From Phycisphaerales bacterium (lineage in GTDB: Bacteria; Planctomycetota; Phycisphaerae; Phycisphaerales; UBA1924): a stretch of DNA of 60,373 nucleotides. The notes beneath the pieces were generated by a model that saw nothing but the letters and a program-made list of their open reading frames with translations, was not told the DNA's origin and made no database searches. The DNA lies in assembly GCA_022072615.1 (NCBI GenBank), contig JAJVHS010000036.1, forward strand, positions 7,360-67,732, read 5' to 3'. The translations under genes were made by a program, and so were the position numbers. Of this stretch, positions 24,840 to 33,144 are shown piece after piece (position 1 is the first letter of the stretch; each line of letters begins with the position of its first letter).

Positions 24840-27800
24840 ATGCGGAAGTTTGTCCTGGCGGCGGCCGCGGTGGTACTTGTGTGCGGCGTCACGCACGCGG
24901 CGGGGTCATCATCACACGACGACAAGAGCTACCGAGCAGGGATCGGCCTGCTCAACAAGGGCATGCACGACCTGGCCGCCGCGGAGCTCCGCAAGTTCCT
25001 GGATGGCAGCCCCGAGTCGCCGGATGCCCCGATGGCGCACTACGCGCTTGGCGTGTGCCTGTGGCGGCTCAACCAGCCGGCGCAAGCGGCGAGCGAGTTC
25101 GACGCCGTGCTGAAGCTCCCGAAGTTTGAGTATCGGCCCGACGCGCTGCTGCTGCGGGCCCAGTCGGCGGCGGCGGTAGGGGATGAGGAACGATCGATCC
25201 AGGTGCTGCGGACGTTGCTGAAGGAGTTCGGCCAGGCGCCGCAGGCGGATGCCGGGCGGGCGATGCTGGGCCAGCGGCTGTACTCGCTCAGGAAGTACGA
25301 AGAGGCAGAGGGCGTTCTGCGGGACGCGGTCGAGAGATGCACGGGCGAGAACCGCGACCGCGCGCGTCTGCTGCTGGGGCTCACGCTCGCGGCGACCGAG
25401 AAGTTCGCGGAGGCCGCGGACGTGCTCGATGAACTCGGCGCAAGCGGGGCGCCGCCAGAGGTTGTGGGCCCGGCGCTCATCGGCGAGGCCCAGTGCCGCC
25501 AGCGGATGGGGCAGCTTGACCGGGCGCTCGCGCTGTTCGAGCGAGCCCAGAAGCAGCCCGGCGTGTCGGCGGAGGCCGCCCTGGGCCGGGCGCAGGTGCT
25601 GCGGATGACCGGAAGAGCCGCGGAGGCGAGCGACGTGCTCAACGAAACCGAGCCCGGGAGCATCCCTGAACCGCTCCGCGGCGCATTCATGCTCGAGCAG
25701 GGCCGCGCCGCGTTGGATGCGGGAAGCGTGGACGAGGCCCGTCGGAGCTTCGAGCGGCTCGGCAAGAGCGGCGAGGCGTCGGTCCAGGACGACGCGGCGT
25801 ACTGGTTGGCAAAGTGCGATCTGCGAGCGGGAAAGCTCGACGCGGCCGCGAACGCGATGCGTCGAGCGGCGGAATCCCATCCGCAGAGCCCGCTGCTGGC
25901 CGAGATGCTCTTTGACGAGGCGTCTGCCCGGTCCCGAGCGAGCGAAGAAGTGGCCGCGGAACTGTGGGCGCAATGGCGGGAGCGATTCGCCGGGCACGCG
26001 CTCGAGCCGGAAGCGGTCGCGGCGCAGGCAGGGTGCGAGAGCAGCGCCGAGAACTATGACGCGTGCGTGGCGCTGTGCGAGGAGTTCGGTCGCCGCTGGC
26101 CCGGGCACGCCCGATCGGCCTTCATGACGCTGCTGGGGGCGGAGTGCCGTTTCGCCACCGGCGAGTTCGAGCAGGCGCTCCCGATCTACACGGCGCTCGT
26201 CAGGAGCAGCGAGGATGCGGGCGTGAAGTGGCGGGCATCGGTCCGACGCGGCCTGTGCCTGGTGCGGGTCGGAGACGCAGATGAGGGCGTGCGGGAGTTG
26301 ACGGCGGCGATCGCGCAGGGCGGGCCGCAGCAGGACGAACTCGTCAATCAGGCGATCACCGTGCTCGGCGAGCAGGCGATGGCCAGGGAAGACTGGCGCG
26401 AAGGCGCCGAGTGGTACGCCAAGCTCGCGTCGCGGGACGTCGGCGATCAGCGACGGGCCGATGCGCTGCTGCGCGCCGGGCTGTGCCTCCAGCGCGACGA
26501 CCGGGGTGAAGAAGCAATCCGGGCGTTTGATGAGGCGATCGCCCTCGACGAGGACGGCGAGGTCGCCGTCCACGCAAAGTTTGAGAAGGCGCAGTTGCTG
26601 GTGGATGCCCGTCGTGACGAAGAGGCACGGCGTCTGCTTGAAGACGTCGTCGATGCGAGGAGCGGCGACGATGACAAATCGCTGACCCCGCACGCCGTGC
26701 GCCACCTTGCGGCGATCGCGACCCGAGCGGGCGATCCGGGGCGCGCGGCGGAACTCCTGGGCACGCTTGAGGGCGGCGACGCGCAGGTCGGGTTTGACAG
26801 GGCCGGCGCTCTGCTCGCGGCGGGCGACTACGACGCGGCGGAGGGGGCGTTCAGGCAGTGGCTGGATGCCAACGCGCGCCATCCGCGAGCGACCGAGGGC
26901 CGTGTCATGCTCGGTATCGCGGTGAACCGCCAGGGCAGGAATGAAGAAGCGATCGAGCTGCTGAGCGGGATCGACGGAACGAAGCTCGAGACGCGGATCG
27001 CCGCGTCGCTCCACTACGAGCGGGCGCTGGCGCTCAGGACAGTCGGACGGTCGGCGGATGCGCTGGCGGTGTACGGCGAGCTGCTCGAGAGCGACGAGCC
27101 GGGGCAGATGGCGGCGTACGCGGCGCTGGACGCGGCCCAGATCGCGCTCGAGGCGGGGAAGTTCGATGAAGCTCTGGAACTGGTGAACCGCTGCGAGGCC
27201 GAGCAGTTGAAGCTTCCCGCGGAGCAGGTGGCGAGGATCGCGCCGCGCCAGCGCCTCGCTCGTGCCGTGTGCCTGGTGAATCTGAACCGCGCGAGCGATG
27301 CGGCCGAGGTGCTCGGGAAGTTCGAGAAGGAGTTCCCGGACGACTCGCTGCGGGGCCGCGCGGCGAGCCTGCTGGGGGATGCGCTGCTGCGGAGCGGCCG
27401 ACCGAAGGAGGCCGCGGCGGCACTTCGACGCGCGATCGAGTTGGACCCTGCGCCTGCAACAACCGGGCCGGCGCTGCTGCGGCTCGGCGAGGCGTGTGCC
27501 GCGCTCCAGGACTGGAGCGGGTCGGAAGAGGCGTACACGCGGTACCTCGACGAGCACGGCGATGCCGAGGTGTGGTTCCAGGCCAGGTTCGGCCAGGGGT
27601 GGGCGCGGGAGAACCAAGGCAGGCACGACGCGGCCATGGAGGCGTACCGCGACGTGGTCGCGCGGCACGACGGCGCGACCGCGGCACGAGCCCAGTTTCA
27701 GATTGGTGAGTGCCTCTTTGCGCAGAAGAAGCACGAGGAAGCGGTCGCCGAACTGCTGAAGGTTGACGTGCTGTACGCCTATCCGGAGTGGAGCGCCGCG

Positions 27801-27986
27801 GCGCTGTACGAAGCTGGAAGGTGTCTGGCGGAACTGCGACGAACGGCGGACGCCGCTCGTCAGTTTGACGAGGTGGTCGAGCGGTTCCCGGAGTCATCGT
27901 GGGCGGCACTGGCTCGCGAGCGGCGGGAAGCCATCAAACCGGAGTCGCTGCCCGGAAAGCCGCGAGAGGTTTCACGAGCCAGGTGA
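24840..27986 (+). CDS. Secreted TPR-repeat protein, 1048 residues
   Basis: Starts with a signal peptide (MRKFVLAAAAVVLVCGVTHAAG) after AGAGGA, then is built throughout of tetratricopeptide helical hairpins, over 20 repeats (examples: YALGVCLWRLNQPAQAASEF, LGLTLAATEKFAEAADVLDEL, FGQGWARENQGRHDAAMEAY). There is no catalytic domain. It resembles YbgF/BamD-like periplasmic scaffolds, but is far larger. Its place between the M56 gene and exbB suggests a periplasmic scaffold linking the ExbB/ExbD motor to its partners. The gap to exbB is 78 bases and all genes lie on one strand. Confidence 0.85.
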   Translation: MRKFVLAAAAVVLVCGVTHAAGSSSHDDKSYRAGIGLLNKGMHDLAAAELRKFLDGSPESPDAPMAHYALGVCLWRLNQPAQAASEFDAVLKLPKFEYRPDALLLRAQSAAAVGDEERSIQVLRTLLKEFGQAPQADAGRAMLGQRLYSLRKYEEAEGVLRDAVERCTGENRDRARLLLGLTLAATEKFAEAADVLDELGASGAPPEVVGPALIGEAQCRQRMGQLDRALALFERAQKQPGVSAEAALGRAQVLRMTGRAAEASDVLNETEPGSIPEPLRGAFMLEQGRAALDAGSVDEARRSFERLGKSGEASVQDDAAYWLAKCDLRAGKLDAAANAMRRAAESHPQSPLLAEMLFDEASARSRASEEVAAELWAQWRERFAGHALEPEAVAAQAGCESSAENYDACVALCEEFGRRWPGHARSAFMTLLGAECRFATGEFEQALPIYTALVRSSEDAGVKWRASVRRGLCLVRVGDADEGVRELTAAIAQGGPQQDELVNQAITVLGEQAMAREDWREGAEWYAKLASRDVGDQRRADALLRAGLCLQRDDRGEEAIRAFDEAIALDEDGEVAVHAKFEKAQLLVDARRDEEARRLLEDVVDARSGDDDKSLTPHAVRHLAAIATRAGDPGRAAELLGTLEGGDAQVGFDRAGALLAAGDYDAAEGAFRQWLDANARHPRATEGRVMLGIAVNRQGRNEEAIELLSGIDGTKLETRIAASLHYERALALRTVGRSADALAVYGELLESDEPGQMAAYAALDAAQIALEAGKFDEALELVNRCEAEQLKLPAEQVARIAPRQRLARAVCLVNLNRASDAAEVLGKFEKEFPDDSLRGRAASLLGDALLRSGRPKEAAAALRRAIELDPAPATTGPALLRLGEACAALQDWSGSEEAYTRYLDEHGDAEVWFQARFGQGWARENQGRHDAAMEAYRDVVARHDGATAARAQFQIGECLFAQKKHEEAVAELLKVDVLYAYPEWSAAALYEAGRCLAELRRTADAARQFDEVVERFPESSWAALARERREAIKPESLPGKPREVSRAR

Positions 27987-28064
27987 GGTCGCCGTCCGCG
28001 ACGACGTGCGGAGCAGCCGTCCACCACTGGGGATCAGGGAATCGACAGAGGGCAAGGAGCGTCC

Positions 28065-28844
28065 ATGAGCGCGCAGGATCAGGCTTGGATGAATGTTCAC
28101 GTGGTGCTCGCGCAGGCGGCGGAACCGTCGCCGACGATCGTGCACACGGTGTTCGACATGGTGGTCAAGGGCGGCTGGGTCATGGTGCCGCTGGGGATCT
28201 GCTCGCTGGTGGCGGTGGCGATCATCGTCGAGCGATGGATCGTGACGAGGCGCAGCCGCGTGGCGCCGCCCGGGTTCACGGCCTCGGTGGTCGCGGTCCG
28301 GGGGTCCACGCGCCAGGCTCTGGCGGCTTGCCAGGCGAGCAGGGCGCCGGTGGCGGCGGTGCTCGCGGCGGCGCTCAAGTCGGCCGACCAGGGGCGTGAG
28401 GTGCAGGAGAAGCGCATCTCCGAGGCGGGACAGCGCGAGGTCACCAAGCTGCGGCACCGCATGCGGCTGCTCTCGGCGATGCCTCAGGCCGCGACGATGC
28501 TCGGGCTGCTGGGAACGGTGTTCGGGATGATCCGGACGTTCACGGTGGTCGCGGCGTCGGGCGAGTCACTGGGCAAGACCGAGCGGCTCGCGCAGGGCAT
28601 CTACGAAGCCTGGACCGCGACGGCGGCGGGCCTTGCGATCGCGATCCCGACGCTGGTGCTGTACCACATCCTCATGAGCAGGATCGACACGGCGGCGGAG
28701 CTGCTCGACCACGCCGCGGCATCGTGGCTGGACGGGGATCGCGGCGGGTCGGGCGCGGTGGCGGGCGTGATCGAGCGCGCCGACGCGGAGGTGAGCGCCG
28801 CCGTGGGGGCCGGATCGGAACAACTGGTGATCGCCAAGAGCTGA
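28065..28844 (+). CDS. MotA/TolQ/ExbB-family proton channel protein
   Basis: 259 residues starting after AAGGAG 6 bases upstream. Three membrane helices are placed at about 36-58, 137-160 and 185-205, with the large cytoplasmic loop between the first two. The family signature is in the second and third helices: LLSAMPQAATMLGLLGTVFGMIRTF and GIYEAWTATAAGLAIAIPTLVLYH. With ExbD it forms a channel that turns proton flow into mechanical work on a TonB- or TolA-like partner. Eleven bases separate it from exbD. Which process it powers is not known from sequence. Confidence 0.93.
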   Translation: MSAQDQAWMNVHVVLAQAAEPSPTIVHTVFDMVVKGGWVMVPLGICSLVAVAIIVERWIVTRRSRVAPPGFTASVVAVRGSTRQALAACQASRAPVAAVLAAALKSADQGREVQEKRISEAGQREVTKLRHRMRLLSAMPQAATMLGLLGTVFGMIRTFTVVAASGESLGKTERLAQGIYEAWTATAAGLAIAIPTLVLYHILMSRIDTAAELLDHAAASWLDGDRGGSGAVAGVIERADAEVSAAVGAGSEQLVIAKS

Positions 28845-28854
28845 AAGGCCTCCG

Positions 28855-29268
28855 ATGCTCATCCGTAACGTCGAACACCAGGCGGAGACGCACGTCGACT
28901 TCGTGCCGATGGTGGACGTGCTTTTCAACCTGCTGATCTTCTTCCTGCTCGCCACGAGCATGGCCCAGGCGGAGCGCGAGATGCAGATCGCGCTGCCGCA
29001 GGCGGCCACTTCCGGGCCGATCTCGGCCGCCATCCGCGAGATCGTGATCAACGTTGACGAAGAGGGCCGGAGCATCGTGGCGGGCAAGGTCGTGGGCGAT
29101 GAGGAACTGGCCTCGCTCCTCAATGCTGCGGTCGGGGCGAACCCGGAGCAGAAGGTAAACGTCCGGGGTGATCGCGCCACCGCGTACGCCAACGTGGTGC
29201 GCGTGCTCGACCTGTGCAAGGCCGCGGGGATCCGCGAGCCGTTCCTTGAGACGGTGCCGGTGCGGTAG
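28855..29268 (+). CDS. ExbD/TolR-family protein
   Basis: 137 residues. A single N-terminal membrane helix (about 17-36) contains the conserved channel aspartate, Asp21 in VPMVDVLFNLLIFFLLAT. The periplasmic domain (about 55-137) ends with VNVRGDRATAYANVVRVLDLCKAAGI, the typical ExbD/TolR fold. It partners the preceding ExbB-family protein and lies 30 bases before the 1275-residue gene, so motor and large protein are probably co-transcribed. Confidence 0.95.
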   Translation: MLIRNVEHQAETHVDFVPMVDVLFNLLIFFLLATSMAQAEREMQIALPQAATSGPISAAIREIVINVDEEGRSIVAGKVVGDEELASLLNAAVGANPEQKVNVRGDRATAYANVVRVLDLCKAAGIREPFLETVPVR

Positions 29269-29298
29269 GCGGCGCGGGACGCCGCGACTGGATCAACC

Positions 29299-32200
29299 AT
29301 GAACGTGCGCACGAAACGAGTCGTTGTGTCCTCGGTCGCGCTGGCGCTGATCGCGGTCGCGACGCTGGCGGCAGTCGCGGTGCGGCCGGCAGGGTCGGTG
29401 TTTCTGACCGACGGCGCCGCGGTCCGTGTTCCGGCCGAGACCGCGCCCGTGCGGCAGATCCTGTGGACGCAGCCGAAGCCGGTGAGCGGCCAGGAAGCCG
29501 GGCAGAACGTCGATGAGTACGAGCCTCGGCTGAGTGCCGACGGCACGACCATGGTCTTTGTCCGCCGGCGGCCGGGCAGCAACGCCGACCTGTACTGGTC
29601 GACATGGACGCCCAACGGGTGGACGCCGGCGGCGCAAATCGAGGGACTGAACACGGATGCTGACGAGCTTGGCCCGGAGCTTTCGTGGGATGGCCGGTTC
29701 CTGTACTTCTATTCCGATCGCGAGGGCGGACTCGGGGGGTATGACCTGTGGCGGGCGACCAAAGCCGAGCAGGGGTGGTCGACGCCGATCAATCTCGGAC
29801 CTGCGGTCAATACGGGCTGGAACGAGTACGGGCCCGCCGCGTCGCCGGGGGGCGACCGGCTGTACTTCTCGTCCAATCGACCCCGCGCTGGTGAACCTGC
29901 ACCGACTTCGGACGCATGGTCGGCGACCGTTCGTGAGCGGCGCGACCGGCACGACTACGACCTGTACGTCAGCGTGCTGGGCGATGCTGGCGCGGAGACG
30001 GCGGCGCCGGTCGCGGCTCTCAACACCGAGCACGATGAAGGCTCTCCGGCGGTGAGTCCCGCCGGGGATTTTCTGTATTTCGCTTCGGACCGCCCGGGCG
30101 GAGTCGGTGGGTTTGATCTCTACCGGTCCCGGATCGGCGCACAGGGAGCGATGAACGCCGAGGCGGTGGGGGAGCCGGTCAACACCGCCGCGAACGAGCT
30201 TGATCCGGGCCTCAGTACGGATGGGTTCCGGCTGTATTTCAGCTCGGATCGGGTCGCCGTGGTCGAGCCCGTCGAAGGTGGGGCGGAGGATGGCTCGCCG
30301 GGTGAACGAGAGACGGGGTACGGGCTGTGGTTCTCGAATTCGCGCGAGGTCTACACCGAGCGCGCGGTTATCGATTCGGGGCGGGTGCTCGCGGAGCTTT
30401 GGGCGGACCTGTGGCCGTGGCTGGCGCTCCTCGGGGCGGCCCTGCTGCTGGCGTGGATCGCGTACCAACTGCTGCGGAGCGAGGCGTGGCGGCGGCGGTT
30501 CGGGCGGCTGAGCCTGCTGGCGCAGTGCGTGGTGGCGTCGGTGCTCATCCACGCGGCGCTGGCGTCACTGCTGGCGGTGTGGAAGGTCGGGTCGGGGATC
30601 ATCGACCTGGTGCAGCACGGGGGCGGGAGCGGCGGATCGAAGGTGCTGCTGGTGTCGAGCGGGATTGCGTCGGATGTTGCGGGGCAGCTGCTCGGTGGCG
30701 GGCTGGAGAGTTCGACCTTTGAGATGCCGGCATTGGCGGCGATTTCGGCGGACGCTGACGTTGCCCGGATTGAAGCGGCCCGGGCGATGGTCGAACTGCC
30801 CGCGCACGAGCCGGTGACGGCGCCGGTGCTGGCAGCGCCGGTACTCGAATCGACGGTGGCGACGGAGGTCGCGGTCGCGCCGCAGGCGGTTGAGTTCACC
30901 GGGTCGGATGCTGCAACGGTGCCCGAGTTCGCGGCGCCGGCCGCGGTCCCGGAAGCGTCGGTGGCGATGCCCGCGGGCGTGGATGGCGTGCCCGAAGCCG
31001 GACCGATTTCAACGGGCTCATCGGTTCCGAGTGTGAGCGTGCCGATTCCGACTCCGACGTTGCCGGGTGAATCGAGCTTGTCGCGGGTCGAGATTGGCGA
31101 GGCGGATGCGAGCGAGTCGGCGACCGTTGTCGTGGCGCCGGCGGATCTGGGCGCCGGTCGAACGGCGGCGGACCCGTTGCTGCCACGCGTGGAACGCACG
31201 GCGACCGCGCAGGAGGCGCAGGCGGAGGTCGGACTGGCCGATGCCGGCGGATCGGTTCGCGCAGATCCCGCAGTCGGATCCGTCGAGAGAACCACGGTTC
31301 GCGTTGCTCCGCCGGTGAACGGAGAGGGAACAAGCGGTGGCGGCATCATTCGCGAGGACGCTCCTGTCGCCGAGGCGGCCGTGGCGTCCGCGGGCGTTGA
31401 CTCGGCTCGGGTGGTTGATGCGCCGACTGCATCGACCGTCGGGGCTCGCGAGGTCGGACTTCCTTCGGCGACGGGCCGATCGGTGCGGGAAGCAACGGTC
31501 GCTTTCAAGGGTGTGCCCGGCGCTGGCGAGCATGCGCCGGTGGCGACGGGCGGAGGAAGCGCAGCGCCGCGATTCAACGTTGATCTCCCGGTGTCCGGAA
31601 AGCATGGTGATCGTCCGGTGGTTGCGAGCATGGAGCCTTCGGAAGCGGCTGAGACTGTGATCGCGCCCGAGTATTCGGTGGTTGCGGCGCCCGTCCTTGG
31701 CGGCAGCGCGACCGGTGACAGCAAAGCCGCGATCCCTTCGGCCGCGCGACGCGGCGCCGCGAGCGAGCCCGCGACCCAAGGCGAGAGTTCACGCGCGACG
31801 GTGGGGTTGCCCGCGCTCGCGGCCGGTATTTCAGCGCCGACGAACTCCCTCGGCGGAACACGGGGAACGATCGAGATCGCTCCGCCCGCGGCGGCAGTCG
31901 GGCCGAGCGCCAAGGGCCGGGTGTCGGCCGGCGCGGCGCGGATTGTGCCGGAGGCAACGGTCGCGGACGCGAATCCGAGCGGACTGGGGGCAAGCGCTCG
32001 GCCGTTTGCGATAGGCGACCAGGCGAGCAGCGAGAGGAGCAGCGGCATCCGGATCGATGCTGACGGGAACATCCGTCTACCGGACACACCGCCAGAACCA
32101 GTGGAGACGTTCGCGCAGCGTGACCCCGAGAATCGCGGCGAGATTCTCGAGAAGATGGGCGGCAGCGAGGAGACGGAGGCGGCGGTGCGGCGCGCGCTGG

Positions 32201-33126
32201 CGTGGCTGAGCCGGCACCAGGAGGCAGATGGGCGGTGGACGGGCCGGGGCTTCGATGACGGCTGCGGGGAATGCTCGGACGGTGCGGCGTTTGATGCGGA
32301 CGCGGCGATGACGGGGATGTCGCTGCTGTGCTTCCTGGGGGCCGGTCACACGCACCAGGCGGAGGGCCCGCACAAGGAGACGGTCGGTCGAGCGCTGCAA
32401 TGGGTGGTGGCCCGCCAGGGACCGGACGGTGATCTGCGTCGGGGCGAGACCATGTACGGGCAGACGGTGTGCGCGGTGGCGCTGTGCGAGGCGTTCTCCA
32501 TGACCAGGGACCCGGCGCTGGCGGCGCCGGCGCGGCTGGCGGTGGAGTTCGTCATCAACGTCGCGGGCCGGCCTGCGCCCGAGGGACGAGCACGGCGGAG
32601 CGAGGACACGTCCGTCATCGGGTGGCTGGTCATGACGGTCGAGAGTGCTCGGCGAGCGGGGATCGCGGTTCCGCCCGACGTCTTCATCGGCGCGGGCCAG
32701 TGGCTGGATTCGGTGTCGGACCCGCGGGCGCCGGGGCGGTACGCGTACGCATCGGGCGGCGAGCCGTCGGTGGCGATGACGGCGGAAGCGATGTTTGTTC
32801 AGCAGATCATCGGCAAGAAGCGGACGGACGCGAGGATGATCCAGTCGGCGGACTTTGTGCTGCGCGAGGCGCCGGCGTGGCGCGAGGGCGCGCCGACGCA
32901 CAGCTGGTACTACGCGACGCTCGCGCTTTTCGAGCACCAGGGCGAGGCGTGGGAGCGGTGGAACACGACGCTCATGCCGCAGCTGGTGGAGCATCAGCGG
33001 CGCGGCGGCGGGCTGGACGGGAGCTGGGATCCGCAGGATGAGTGGTCGCGCATGGGGGGCCGCATCTACCAGACGGCGGTGTGCACGCTGTGCCTCGAGG
33101 CGTACTACCGGTACAAGCCCAGGTGA
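29299..33126 (+). CDS. PD40-propeller / membrane / prenyltransferase-like fusion protein, 1275 residues
   Basis: An N-terminal membrane anchor (about 9-30) is followed by five or more PD40/WD40-like repeats at about 70-340 (EPRLSADGTTMVF, ELSWDGRFLYFYSDREGG, AVSPAGDFLYFASDRPGG, GLSTDGFRLYFSSDR). Two membrane helices (about 375-395 and 410-430, the latter VVASVLIHAALASLLAVW, similar to TonB anchors) come next, then about 450 residues of Val/Ala/Pro/Ser-rich linker. The C-terminal domain (about 960-1275) resembles squalene-cyclase/prenyltransferase alpha-alpha barrels (AWLSRHQEADGRW, MSLLCFLGAGHTHQ). Ligand is unknown. The DXDD cyclase motif is not seen, so cyclase activity is unsupported. It may be the force-receiving partner of ExbB/ExbD. 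Confidence 0.75.
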   Translation: MNVRTKRVVVSSVALALIAVATLAAVAVRPAGSVFLTDGAAVRVPAETAPVRQILWTQPKPVSGQEAGQNVDEYEPRLSADGTTMVFVRRRPGSNADLYWSTWTPNGWTPAAQIEGLNTDADELGPELSWDGRFLYFYSDREGGLGGYDLWRATKAEQGWSTPINLGPAVNTGWNEYGPAASPGGDRLYFSSNRPRAGEPAPTSDAWSATVRERRDRHDYDLYVSVLGDAGAETAAPVAALNTEHDEGSPAVSPAGDFLYFASDRPGGVGGFDLYRSRIGAQGAMNAEAVGEPVNTAANELDPGLSTDGFRLYFSSDRVAVVEPVEGGAEDGSPGERETGYGLWFSNSREVYTERAVIDSGRVLAELWADLWPWLALLGAALLLAWIAYQLLRSEAWRRRFGRLSLLAQCVVASVLIHAALASLLAVWKVGSGIIDLVQHGGGSGGSKVLLVSSGIASDVAGQLLGGGLESSTFEMPALAAISADADVARIEAARAMVELPAHEPVTAPVLAAPVLESTVATEVAVAPQAVEFTGSDAATVPEFAAPAAVPEASVAMPAGVDGVPEAGPISTGSSVPSVSVPIPTPTLPGESSLSRVEIGEADASESATVVVAPADLGAGRTAADPLLPRVERTATAQEAQAEVGLADAGGSVRADPAVGSVERTTVRVAPPVNGEGTSGGGIIREDAPVAEAAVASAGVDSARVVDAPTASTVGAREVGLPSATGRSVREATVAFKGVPGAGEHAPVATGGGSAAPRFNVDLPVSGKHGDRPVVASMEPSEAAETVIAPEYSVVAAPVLGGSATGDSKAAIPSAARRGAASEPATQGESSRATVGLPALAAGISAPTNSLGGTRGTIEIAPPAAAVGPSAKGRVSAGAARIVPEATVADANPSGLGASARPFAIGDQASSERSSGIRIDADGNIRLPDTPPEPVETFAQRDPENRGEILEKMGGSEETEAAVRRALAWLSRHQEADGRWTGRGFDDGCGECSDGAAFDADAAMTGMSLLCFLGAGHTHQAEGPHKETVGRALQWVVARQGPDGDLRRGETMYGQTVCAVALCEAFSMTRDPALAAPARLAVEFVINVAGRPAPEGRARRSEDTSVIGWLVMTVESARRAGIAVPPDVFIGAGQWLDSVSDPRAPGRYAYASGGEPSVAMTAEAMFVQQIIGKKRTDARMIQSADFVLREAPAWREGAPTHSWYYATLALFEHQGEAWERWNTTLMPQLVEHQRRGGGLDGSWDPQDEWSRMGGRIYQTAVCTLCLEAYYRYKPR

Positions 33127-33144
33127 ACGGGCGGCACCGCGGCG

